From contig JANQFD010000090.1 of NCBI GenBank assembly GCA_028278005.1, positions 1 to 13,385 on the forward strand: a stretch of 13,385 nucleotides of DNA. Direction: 5' to 3'. Position 1 is the first letter of the stretch. Each line of letters begins with the position of its first letter. The DNA comes from Chlorobium sp. GTDB lineage: Bacteria; Bacteroidota; Chlorobiia; Chlorobiales; Chlorobiaceae. The notes under the pieces were generated by a model. That model made no database searches. It was given only the letters and a program-made list of their open reading frames with translations, and had not been told where the DNA came from. Made by a program: the position numbers and the translations under genes. Of the stretch, positions 6,294 through 13,159 are shown one piece after another.

Positions 6294-6647
6294 ATGTATC
6301 ATTTCATATCTGCTCTTTTTCTTTTCGCTCCTCCAAGCGGAGGCCAAACACCCAACATGTTTGTTCAGCTCGTACCATTACTTCTTATTTTTGTTGTCTT
6401 TTATTTCTTCCTCATACGACCGCAGCAGAAAAAACAGAAAGAACGTGAAAAGGTACTCGAGAGCCTGAAACGGGGAGACAAGGTAGTCACCATTGGTGGT
6501 ATGCACGGAACCGTAGCCGGGATCGATTCCGAGAAAAAAACAGTTTTAGTCCAGGTTTCGGACAATCTGAAAATCAAGTTCGATCGTAGCGCAATAGCCA
6601 CCACCGAAAAACAGGAAGCCGGCGAGAAACTTACCAGCAAGGAGTAA
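6294..6647 (+). CDS. yajC: Preprotein translocase subunit YajC
   Basis: YajC is a small single-helix inner-membrane protein that associates with SecDF in the Sec translocon. The 117-residue product has one membrane helix (about 22-41, VQLVPLLLIFVVFYFFLI), directly followed by the hallmark RPQQKKQKER, and a cytoplasmic domain KVLESLKRGDKVVTIGGMHGTVAGID that is diagnostic of the family. The ATG at 6294 is preceded by AAGGAAACC. The ~21 residues before the helix are slightly longer than in enterobacterial YajC; ATG 6357 (MFVQL) is an alternative start without a comparable ribosome site. The carA start is only 9 bp after its stop, and the AAGGAG used by carA lies within the end of yajC, implying co-transcription. 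secD and secF are not adjacent. Confidence 0.97.
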   Translation: MYHFISALFLFAPPSGGQTPNMFVQLVPLLLIFVVFYFFLIRPQQKKQKEREKVLESLKRGDKVVTIGGMHGTVAGIDSEKKTVLVQVSDNLKIKFDRSAIATTEKQEAGEKLTSKE

Positions 6648-6656
6648 ACGACCTCT

Positions 6657-7757
6657 ATGCATTGCACACCCGCAACACTGGTTCTTGAAAACGGCTCAGT
6701 TTATGAAGGCAGCGCTTTCGGACATATCGGAGAAGCTGCCGGAGAAGTTGTTTTCAACACTTCACACACCGGTTACCAGGAAATTCTGACCGATCCTTCT
6801 TACGCAGGGCAGATGGTAGTCATGACCTACCCCCTTATCGGCAATTACGGCGTCAACAATGTTGACGGAGAGTCTGAAAAAATCTGGGCTTCAGCACTGA
6901 TTGTTCGCGAAGTCTCCCGGCTGCACAGCAACCATGCAGCAACCGGAAGTCTCGATGAATACCTCAAGGCATCGAAAGTAATGGGCCTGTCAGGGATCGA
7001 TACAAGAAAGCTGGTTCGCGAGATCAGAGAAAAAGGCGCCATGAGAGGCTTCATATCCGCTACAGAGCACAACAAGAAAATCCTGCAGGAAAAGGCCCTG
7101 AACATACCCGAAATGACCGGGCTTGATCTCGTTAAAAAGGTAAGCACCTCTCAGAGCTATTCGGTAGATTGCCCGGACGCCAAATACCACGTTGTTGCAT
7201 ATGATTACGGCATCAAGCGGAACATTCTGAGAATGCTGAAGGATTCCGGTTGCAGGGTCACCGTACTGAATGCAGGTACACCGGCAGCAGAAGCGCTGAT
7301 GCTGAATCCTGACGGCATATTCCTTTCCAACGGTCCCGGCGACCCGTTTGCCGTGACCTATGCAATCGACACGATCAGAAATCTGGCCCTTGGCAATACC
7401 ACGTCAAGACCTCTGCCCATATTCGGCATCTGTCTGGGACACCAGCTCCTTTCACTGGCTTTCGGCGCCAGAACATACAAGCTTAAATTCGGCCATCACG
7501 GAAGCAATCATCCGGTCAAACGTCTCTCGACCAGGTCAATCGAGATCACTTCACAGAACCATGGTTTTGCCGTAGAAACGGGGTCGCTTCCCGAAGAGCT
7601 CGAACTCACTCATCTCAACCTTTACGACAATACGGTAGAGGGTGTCCGACACCGTGAACTTCCCTGCTTTTCAGTGCAGTACCACCCGGAAGCGGCACCC
7701 GGCCCTCATGACTCTCACTATCTCTTCAGTCTTTTTACGGAGATGATGAAAAGGTAA
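6657..7757 (+). CDS. carA: Carbamoyl-phosphate synthase small (glutaminase) subunit CarA
   Basis: CarA hydrolyses glutamine and passes ammonia to CarB to make carbamoyl phosphate for arginine and pyrimidines. The 366 residues match the family length. The N-terminal CPSase_sm_chain domain shows LVLENGSVYEGSAFG, VVFNTSHTGYQEILTDPSY, and SGIDTRKLVREIREKG. The C-terminal class I glutamine amidotransferase domain begins near VVAYDYGIKRNILR, has LSNGPGDP, the nucleophile C259 in GICLGHQLL, and H343/E345 in YHPEAAPGP. All triad residues are present. ATG 6657 gives the expected opening; AAGGAG lies about 12 bases upstream, inside yajC. carB is not in the window, so the two subunits are probably unlinked here. 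A 43-bp gap separates it from the chosen start of the TPR gene. Confidence 0.98.
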   Translation: MHCTPATLVLENGSVYEGSAFGHIGEAAGEVVFNTSHTGYQEILTDPSYAGQMVVMTYPLIGNYGVNNVDGESEKIWASALIVREVSRLHSNHAATGSLDEYLKASKVMGLSGIDTRKLVREIREKGAMRGFISATEHNKKILQEKALNIPEMTGLDLVKKVSTSQSYSVDCPDAKYHVVAYDYGIKRNILRMLKDSGCRVTVLNAGTPAAEALMLNPDGIFLSNGPGDPFAVTYAIDTIRNLALGNTTSRPLPIFGICLGHQLLSLAFGARTYKLKFGHHGSNHPVKRLSTRSIEITSQNHGFAVETGSLPEELELTHLNLYDNTVEGVRHRELPCFSVQYHPEAAPGPHDSHYLFSLFTEMMKR

Positions 7758-7800
7758 AATCTCCGGCATGCTCGACAATCGCTCAATTCAGGTGTCAATC

Positions 7801-8454
7801 ATGCATATCTTACTCTCCATAGCAGTAATCGTTTCCTGTGGCTTTTTTGCTTTTACTGAAGCCCGGGCGGATTACGGCACCCTGAGAACTGCGAACGGTC
7901 ATTTTGAACAGGGACGTTTCGCTGAAGCCGCGGAATTATACCGGCAGGTTATGGACTCCGCAACGCAAAAACGCCTGAGAGCTATTGCCGCCTACAACCT
8001 GGGAAACGCTCTTTTTCGATCCGGACGCCTTGCTGAAGCTGCCGAACAATTCCGGAATACGTCCGACAAGACTGAAATGTCCGGTATTTTCAGAGCCGAC
8101 GCCCGTTATAACAGAGGCAACGCGATCGCAGGACTGGCAAAGACAGAGGACAACAGCAAAAAGAAAATAGTGCTCCTTAAAGCTTCCCTGAAAGAGTATA
8201 GATCCGCTCTTGTGTTGAATCCCCGCGACCATGACAGCAAGATCAACTATGAAATTATCCTGCGTTCCCTGAAAAAGCACTCCCCTCCAACGGTCGGGAG
8301 TACTCGCGCACCGACACCGGAAATGCCGAAAGCACGTAATGATGTTGTGCCGAACATATTGGCAAAGTCGGCAAAAGAAGAACTGAATGTACTGCGCAAC
8401 AGTTACCGTCTTGCATCTCCCGAAAACCGCCCTGTCTTAAAAAAGGACTGGTAA
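7801..8454 (+). CDS. TPR-repeat periplasmic protein, BatC/BatE-like
   Basis: A 217-residue exported protein. The signal peptide is MHILLSIAVIVSCGFFAFTEARA, then TPR-type repeats: ANGHFEQGRFAEAAELYRQVM, then AAYNLGNALFRSGRLAEAAEQFRNT, then ARYNRGNAIAGLA with a later EYRSALVLNPRDHDSKINYE. The pattern 'YNLGNALFRSGRLAEA...YRSAL..NP.D.DA/SK.NYE' is typical of TPR proteins in Bat operons, which cooperate with the vWA proteins. The protein ends KKDW, and short acidic-aromatic ends of this kind are common in that group. An upstream in-frame ATG (7768) exists, but ATG 7801 has AGGTG nearby and starts a clean signal peptide. No vWA gene is adjacent, so its partners are presumably encoded elsewhere, possibly by the minus arm. 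Its stop lies 1 bp before the radical SAM gene. Confidence 0.82.
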   Translation: MHILLSIAVIVSCGFFAFTEARADYGTLRTANGHFEQGRFAEAAELYRQVMDSATQKRLRAIAAYNLGNALFRSGRLAEAAEQFRNTSDKTEMSGIFRADARYNRGNAIAGLAKTEDNSKKKIVLLKASLKEYRSALVLNPRDHDSKINYEIILRSLKKHSPPTVGSTRAPTPEMPKARNDVVPNILAKSAKEELNVLRNSYRLASPENRPVLKKDW

Positions 8455-8455
8455 T

Positions 8456-9871
8456 ATGGGTAACAAAAAACAGGTGCTGCTGGTGTTTCTGCCATCCGAC
8501 AGCGGCGTCGACGGGGCTCGGTCACTGTTTGATGAGCCGTCCGAGAACGGCTTCAAAGCCAGGTTCAATCGATCGATTCGCAACCTGATAAAACAAACAC
8601 AGTTTGCTATTCCTCCCCTTGCCCTCATGATTCTTGCTTCGGTTGACGTCGAAGGGGTCGAACAGAGGATATGCGATCTTCGTTTCGAGCCCACCCCTTT
8701 TGACAGATCATGGGACCTCATCGGAATAAGCGTGCAGACCGGCATGACATCGAAAGCGTTCAGGTTCGCCGATAGCATAAGGGAAAAAGGGTACAAGGTG
8801 GCACTTGGGGGACCTCATGTTACGCTCTTTCCTGATTCCTGCAGAAAACACGCCGATGTTCTGGTTCATGGCGAAGCGGATGATGTATGGGCGGAAGTAC
8901 TTGAAGATCTTAAAAATGACTCCCTGAAAGAAAGCTACTCTGCAGTTGACTTTCCCGATCTTTCACTGCGTCGCCCGGTCAGGCAGCAACTGCTCGACAA
9001 AAATCGCTATTTCACCACAAATATCATACAGACCGGACGAGGCTGTCCTTACTGTTGTGATTTCTGTAATGTCCACATCCTGAACGGAAACCGGCATCGC
9101 AAGAGAACCGTAGACGATGTGGTTCAGGAGGTCCTTCGCTTCAGCAAACATGACAAAAGGATATTCTTTTTCGTCGACGATTCAATAAACGCCAACGAAG
9201 AGTACGCCCTGGAGCTTTTCAACCGCCTTGTGCCCTATAACATCACCTGGTTCGGGCAGGCAACAACGATGCTCGGCAAACAGCCGAAATTGCTCGAAAC
9301 ATTTGTCAGATCGGGATGCAGGGCTCTTCTTGTTGGAATTGAAAGCATAGAACCCGCGAGCAGGGATACGCATAAAAAAACACAAAACCGGTCCACGGAT
9401 CTTGCCGAAGCCATTATCAACATCCGAAAAGCGGGAATCAGCCTTTACGGCAGCTTTATCTACGGCCTTGATGGAGATACACTGGATACTCCGGCGGCAA
9501 TTCTTGATTTTGTACGCATGACGAAACTGGATGTGCCGGGAATCAATATCCTGCGGCCCAATCCGGGAACGACGGTTTTCAATCGCCTCAGGGAGGAAGG
9601 CAGACTGCTTTTCGATCCGGATGACCTTACCGCCTATCGTTATACGTTCGGGCAGGAAATCCTCTACCGGCCGAAAAATATCAGTCTGCCGGACTTCATC
9701 GAAAGTTACTCAAAACTGACCGCAGACATTTTTACCCTGAGCAACGCTCTGAAGCGGGGTCTTGCCGCACCCAGTGCAAAAGCCGCAGTACTTCTTTTCA
9801 ACATGTTCTACACGCATCTGTATGCACTGTCCCGTAACGACCTAATGCGTCAAATGACAACCAATCCCTGA
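8456..9871 (+). CDS. Cobalamin-binding radical SAM protein (BchE-like superfamily)
   Basis: A 471-residue, cytoplasmic, oxygen-sensitive enzyme type. Residues about 1-150 form a B12-binding Rossmann domain (VLLVFLPSDSG, then IPPLALMILASV, ISVQTGMTSKAFRFADSIREKGYKVALGGPHVTLFPD, VLVHGEAD). The radical SAM core starts with GRGCPYCCDFC: C197, C201 and C204 ligate the 4Fe-4S cluster in CxxxCxxC spacing. It continues with FFVDDSINAN, LLVGIESIEPASRD and ILRPNPGTT, with a C-terminal extension. No DxHxxG is seen, as is common in this superfamily. The reaction is unknown. In green sulfur bacteria relatives include BchE and the BchQ/BchR bacteriochlorophyllide methylases, so tetrapyrrole chemistry is possible but unproven. 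The ATG lies 1 bp after the TPR stop, with AAGGAC upstream, implying coupled translation with the TPR gene. Confidence 0.9.
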   Translation: MGNKKQVLLVFLPSDSGVDGARSLFDEPSENGFKARFNRSIRNLIKQTQFAIPPLALMILASVDVEGVEQRICDLRFEPTPFDRSWDLIGISVQTGMTSKAFRFADSIREKGYKVALGGPHVTLFPDSCRKHADVLVHGEADDVWAEVLEDLKNDSLKESYSAVDFPDLSLRRPVRQQLLDKNRYFTTNIIQTGRGCPYCCDFCNVHILNGNRHRKRTVDDVVQEVLRFSKHDKRIFFFVDDSINANEEYALELFNRLVPYNITWFGQATTMLGKQPKLLETFVRSGCRALLVGIESIEPASRDTHKKTQNRSTDLAEAIINIRKAGISLYGSFIYGLDGDTLDTPAAILDFVRMTKLDVPGINILRPNPGTTVFNRLREEGRLLFDPDDLTAYRYTFGQEILYRPKNISLPDFIESYSKLTADIFTLSNALKRGLAAPSAKAAVLLFNMFYTHLYALSRNDLMRQMTTNP

Positions 9872-10011
9872 ATGTCGACCTGCATTTCTGCTTTTTATTG
9901 AGGCATGAATGTTTTTTCATAGCATTAACTTTCGTATTTTCATCTCGTTGTCTTTGAACACATAGCAAAGCATTACAACACTCATATCATTTCGAACGAA
10001 GGAGAATCAAC

Positions 10012-10392
10012 ATGAAAAAAATCCTACCGGTAGCTGCAATCTGCAGCATTTTCTTTATCGGCTGCGGTGGTGCTCAGGAACCAGCTGCGGAAGCTCCTGC
10101 TGAAGGCGGAGCTGCCAACGAACTTGTAAGCGGCTATGATCTCGCAAACGGCCAGGAGATCTATGACACAAATTGCGCCGGCTGCCACGCGGAAGGCGTG
10201 CTCAACGCACCGAAAACCGGAGAAGTTGAAGCATGGACAGCCCGTATCGAACAGGGCATGGAAACCCTTATTCAGAAGTCCATTGACGGGTATACTGCAG
10301 AAGGCAATATGCCGGCAAGAGGCGGCAACGACGCCCTGACCGACGAGGAAGTAGCCAATTCCGTTGCCTACATGGTAAAGGAAAGCATGTAA
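10012..10392 (+). CDS. Monohaem c-type cytochrome, predicted lipoprotein, c-555 paralogue
   Basis: A 126-residue class I cytochrome c. Its signal peptide ends in FFIGC-GG, so C18 looks like a lipobox cysteine and the protein would be anchored in a membrane. A flexible Ala/Glu/Pro/Gly linker (20-38) precedes the haem domain. CAGCH (55-59) binds haem covalently, and M100 in GNMPARGG is the likely sixth ligand. The domain is closely similar to the next gene's, but the protein is acid-rich. AAGGAGAATCAAC gives a strong ribosome site. A weak promoter-like pair (TTGAGG at 9898, TAGCAT at 9920) lies upstream. It is followed by a strong intrinsic terminator, so it is probably monocistronic. The likely role is as a small membrane-tethered electron carrier in photosynthetic or sulfur-oxidising electron flow; the partner is unknown. 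Confidence 0.9.
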   Translation: MKKILPVAAICSIFFIGCGGAQEPAAEAPAEGGAANELVSGYDLANGQEIYDTNCAGCHAEGVLNAPKTGEVEAWTARIEQGMETLIQKSIDGYTAEGNMPARGGNDALTDEEVANSVAYMVKESM

Positions 10393-10419
10393 TCAAGCTG
10401 CATCCATAATGCTTATCCA

Positions 10420-10449
10420 GCGGGCTCCTTCCGGGAGCCCGCTTTTTTA
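10420..10449 (+). terminator. Intrinsic terminator after the cytochrome lipoprotein gene
   Basis: GCGGGCTCC (10420-10428) pairs perfectly with GGAGCCCGC (10434-10442) across a TTCCG loop, and is followed at once by TTTTTT. It lies 27 bp after the stop codon. This is the strongest terminator in the window and separates the two cytochrome genes into different transcripts. Confidence 0.93.
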
Positions 10450-10479
10450 TTGTTCAAAGGCCTGCAGGACGAAAAAGAT

Positions 10480-10508
10480 TTGGATGGTTAAACACAATGT
10501 TGTAAAAT
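10480..10508 (+). promoter_or_regulatory. Candidate sigma-70 promoter of the cytochrome c-555 gene
   Basis: TTGGAT (10480-10485), a 17-bp spacer and TAAAAT (10503-10508). The -10 matches 5 of 6 and the -35 matches 4 of 6, with ideal spacing. It follows the upstream terminator and precedes the start codon by about 62 bases, leaving an untranslated leader that ends in GAAGGAGAATCAA. Predicted by eye. Confidence 0.5.
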
Positions 10509-10570
10509 TTTCATTTCGGAATCGTCGTTAGTCTATGTTAATCAAACCCAATCATTCGAAGGAGAATCAA

Positions 10571-10927
10571 ATGGGACGCATTATTTCAGTCATCACCCTC
10601 TGTACGGTTTTCGTGCTTTCTTTCGGCCTTGAAACATATGCCGGGGTCAATGCAGCCGACCTTGCAAAATACGATGTTGCAAGCGGTAAGACTGTTTATG
10701 AAGCAAGTTGCGCGGGCTGTCATGACAATGGTATTATGAAAGCCCCTAAAACAGGAGAGAAAGCCGACTGGACGGCACGCCTCGGTCAGGGTATGGGTAC
10801 GCTCGTCAAGAAATCAATTGACGGTTACAAAGCAGAAGGAAACATGCCGGCAAGAGGCGGCAACGATGCGCTCACCGACAAACAGGTTGGAGATGCAGTC
10901 GCCTATATGGTCAAGCAGGTACTTTGA
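10571..10927 (+). CDS. Soluble cytochrome c-555
   Basis: A 118-residue periplasmic class I cytochrome c with a signal peptide (MGRIISVITLCTVFVLSFGLETYA, cleavage near A24), giving a mature protein of about 94 residues. Haem attachment is CAGCH (47-51) and the sixth ligand is M92 in GNMPARGGND. The mature pattern (YDVASGKTVYEASCAGCH, KAPKTG, QGMGTLVKKSIDGYK, NMPARGG, VGDAVAYMV) fits the known cytochrome c-555 of Chlorobium, the soluble carrier to the photosynthetic reaction centre. A frame extends upstream to 10535, but the ATG at 10571 has GAAGGAGAATCAA directly before it. The protein is lysine-rich, unlike the acidic lipoprotein next door. A candidate promoter precedes it, and a hairpin with a U-tract follows. 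Confidence 0.95.
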   Translation: MGRIISVITLCTVFVLSFGLETYAGVNAADLAKYDVASGKTVYEASCAGCHDNGIMKAPKTGEKADWTARLGQGMGTLVKKSIDGYKAEGNMPARGGNDALTDKQVGDAVAYMVKQVL

Positions 10928-10929
10928 TC

Positions 10930-10958
10930 TTGGTCAAAGGATAAAAACTCTCTATATA
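10930..10958 (+). promoter_or_regulatory. Possible promoter for proC
   Basis: TTGGTC (10930-10935), a 17-bp spacer and TATATA (10953-10958), or TATAGT at 10955-10960 with a 19-bp spacer. If used, transcription would start about 10 bases before the hairpin at 10974-11004, so that hairpin would sit in the proC leader. The -35 match is poor. Confidence 0.3.
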
Positions 10959-10973
10959 GTAGAGGTACACAAC

Positions 10974-11004
10974 AAAGGCAGGACTTGTTCCTGCTTTCTT
11001 TTTT
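10974..11004 (+). terminator. Terminator after cytochrome c-555, possibly a proC leader attenuator
   Basis: GCAGGA (10978-10983) pairs with TCCTGC (10989-10994) across CTTGT. AAA at 10974-10976 extends the stem against TTT past a single bulged G, and the 3' side runs into TTTCTTTTTT. It lies about 50 bp after the cytochrome stop and only 29 bp before proC. Confidence 0.75.
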
Positions 11005-11032
11005 CTATCCCTTCCCTACCTTCTTGAAAAAC

Positions 11033-11833
11033 ATGAACAGAACAACCATCGGCTTTATCGGAACCGGCAGAATTGCCCGATCTCTTATCGCGGGGCTGGC
11101 CAGTGACCCTGGTAATCTGATCTCGGGGTTCGACAAGAATCCGGCATCCCTCGACGCTGTCGGCAGCGAGTTCGGGATTCAGCGCAAAGCTTCCATCAGG
11201 GAAGTTGCCCGGGACGCAGTCATTATTATCCTGGCCGTAAAACCTTACCAGATAGAAGAAGTACTGGAAGAGCTCCGGAACAGCCTTACAGCAGAACATC
11301 TTTTGATCAGTGTTGCTGCCGGAATCACCTCGGAATTCATAAGAACCCGCACACGGGACACAACACGTATCATACGTGTCATGCCCAATACACCTGCTTT
11401 TGTCGGAGCAGGCATGACCGCTCTCAGCTGCGGTAAAAATGCAACCGCCGAAGATATCGCCTCAGCAGAAAGAATCTTCAACGCTATCGGCAAAACGCTT
11501 GTACTCGACGAATCATCGATGGATGCCGCTACTGCAGTTTCGGGAAGCGGACCGGCGTATATGTTCCACGTTATCGGATCACTCGCAGAAGGGGGGACAG
11601 AATGCGGTCTTTCCCGTGAGGATGCAATCATGCTCAGCGCTCAGACCATGCTCGGTGCAGCAAAGATGGTACTTGGAACGGGAAAGAATCCCGAGGAGTT
11701 GATTACGGAAGTAACGACGCCTGGAGGAACTACGGAAGCCGGCCTGGAAGAGATGTTTGCTCATAATGTTCGCCAGGCCATGATCGATACCGTAAAAGCC
11801 GCTACCCGCCGCTCGATTGAACTGAAAAAGTAG
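11033..11833 (+). CDS. proC: Pyrroline-5-carboxylate reductase ProC
   Basis: ProC reduces delta-1-pyrroline-5-carboxylate to proline with NAD(P)H, in the cytoplasm. The 266-residue length is normal. Visible: the Rossmann motif IGFIGTGRIARSL (6-18), LAVKPYQIEEVL in the NADP-binding domain, RVMPNTPAFVGAGM near 114-127, SGSGPAY near 169-175, and the family signature EVTTPGGTTEAGL near 225-237. All are intact. The open frame extends to about 10985, but ATG 11033 (MNRTTIGFIG) starts exactly where ProC proteins begin; no good Shine-Dalgarno is seen. Its first codons lie 29 bp past a hairpin with a U-tract, so expression needs read-through or its own promoter. The BatD-like gene begins 9 bp after its stop and is likely co-transcribed. 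Confidence 0.97.
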   Translation: MNRTTIGFIGTGRIARSLIAGLASDPGNLISGFDKNPASLDAVGSEFGIQRKASIREVARDAVIIILAVKPYQIEEVLEELRNSLTAEHLLISVAAGITSEFIRTRTRDTTRIIRVMPNTPAFVGAGMTALSCGKNATAEDIASAERIFNAIGKTLVLDESSMDAATAVSGSGPAYMFHVIGSLAEGGTECGLSREDAIMLSAQTMLGAAKMVLGTGKNPEELITEVTTPGGTTEAGLEEMFAHNVRQAMIDTVKAATRRSIELKK

Positions 11834-11842
11834 CGTGCAGCT

Positions 11843-13159
11843 ATGAGAATGTTGGCAAACAGAATACTCTGTTTTCTCCTGCTCTTTTTTCCCGAGCCGG
11901 TAGCTGCTGTTGCATCAACAACTGAAGACAGCCTGAAACAACGCCTGTTTCTTACAGCAGAGGTGAACAACCCTTCCCCGTATCCGGGTGAAGAGGTCGA
12001 ACTCATCTATACGTTGTTTTTCAGGAGGATAGCACCTAAAATCAAGGATATAGAAAAGCCTGTCCATAAGGGAATCTGGGCTGAAGATCACTCTCCGGAA
12101 GGATTTATACCAAGCAGACCTGACGCCGACAACGGTTCTGAATACAGAAGCGCTGTCATCAAACGCATGAAACTGGTCCCCTTGCAAAGCGGTAAGCTCA
12201 GTGTTACCGGCTACCGTTTGCTTTGCACACTGCCGAGGGACCTCTCCTTCAGTCAGCAATCGGCACCTGACGACTCTCTTACCCTCATTGCTCCCGACGT
12301 AATCCTGCAGGTCAGGCAACTGCCCGAGCCCAAACCCGGGGGGTTCAGCGGCGTTGTAGGATCATATACCGCAACGGCCTCGGTTGAAAGGGACACTGTC
12401 CCTGCAGGTATACCGGTTACCATCACCACTGTCATATCCGGCCAGGGCAGCTTTCGTACACTGCCGGATATACCGATAACATTGCCCGCCGGATTCACCC
12501 GGATCGAAACAGACACATCGGACAAACTCTACCGTGATCCGGAACAAACATCCGGTTACCTTTCGAGCATGGTAACCTTCCGGGCTGAAAAACCCGGGAC
12601 CTATACATTTTCCCCGGTCTCCTTCAGCGCATTCGATCCTTCCCGTAAAACATATAGCACGATTTCTTCGGAAGCGCTTACCCTGACCGTACTTCCTCAT
12701 GCCGCGTCAACCACAGACAACCTGCAGGTAACGACTCAAGAGAGACCGCTTCCGGAAGAGACGTCACGGTATTCACCAGCCTGGAACCTTGTGTTCCCCG
12801 CTATCGCCGTCGCCCTGATCACAACCTTACTCTATATCTTTCTTAAAAAGCGTTCCCGGCGGCGACACAGAAACAGGCGGACAGATGGCAACGCAGACCC
12901 CCTCACTCTGCCGGAGTTGCGGGAGACACTGGAAACAGCTATTGAAAACAGCAACGGGATACACCCGCAGAGCCTTACAAGAAGCGAGTTGAAACAAGCG
13001 CTTGAAAAACAGGGTGTCGAAAAGGAACTTTCCAACCAGCTTTTATCGCTGCTCGATCGAATCGACAAAGCCCGCTTTTCACCGGGAGAACCGGCAGAGA
13101 ATGAACTGGAAAAGCTGCACCAGACCCACCGTGCAGTCATTGAGAAGCTGAAAACATGA
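11843..13159 (+). CDS. BatD-like membrane protein
   Basis: A 438-residue protein of the BatD ('aerotolerance') family, a periplasmic membrane-anchored partner of vWA proteins in MoxR-linked systems. Order: signal peptide (residues 1-24, LCFLLLFFPEPVAAVA). A first beta-sandwich has the family pattern 'VNNPSPYPGEEVELIYTLFFR' and IWAEDHSP...RSAVIKRMKLVPLQSGKLSVTGY. A second beta-domain (about 165-285) contains SFRTLPDIPITLPAGF and MVTFRAEKPGTYTFSP. One membrane helix lies near 312-335 (WNLVFPAIAVALITTLLYIF), then KKRSRRR and a helical cytoplasmic tail. ATG 11843 and ATG 11849 are both possible starts, without a clear ribosome site. The coupling to proC by 9 bp looks accidental in function. No vWA, TPR or moxR gene is immediately adjacent, which is unusual for BatD. 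Its stop touches that of the convergent MoaD gene. Confidence 0.88.
   Translation: MRMLANRILCFLLLFFPEPVAAVASTTEDSLKQRLFLTAEVNNPSPYPGEEVELIYTLFFRRIAPKIKDIEKPVHKGIWAEDHSPEGFIPSRPDADNGSEYRSAVIKRMKLVPLQSGKLSVTGYRLLCTLPRDLSFSQQSAPDDSLTLIAPDVILQVRQLPEPKPGGFSGVVGSYTATASVERDTVPAGIPVTITTVISGQGSFRTLPDIPITLPAGFTRIETDTSDKLYRDPEQTSGYLSSMVTFRAEKPGTYTFSPVSFSAFDPSRKTYSTISSEALTLTVLPHAASTTDNLQVTTQERPLPEETSRYSPAWNLVFPAIAVALITTLLYIFLKKRSRRRHRNRRTDGNADPLTLPELRETLETAIENSNGIHPQSLTRSELKQALEKQGVEKELSNQLLSLLDRIDKARFSPGEPAENELEKLHQTHRAVIEKLKT

Noticed and set aside
9904..9925. ATGAA...TTCAT hairpin after the radical SAM gene
   Set aside because: AT-only stem of five pairs with no U-tract after it; not a credible terminator.
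10922..10939. Inverted repeat CTTTGA...TCAAAG over the cytochrome c-555 stop codon
   Set aside because: Only six weak base pairs, overlapping coding sequence and without a U-tract; the hairpin at 10974-11004 is a much better terminator.
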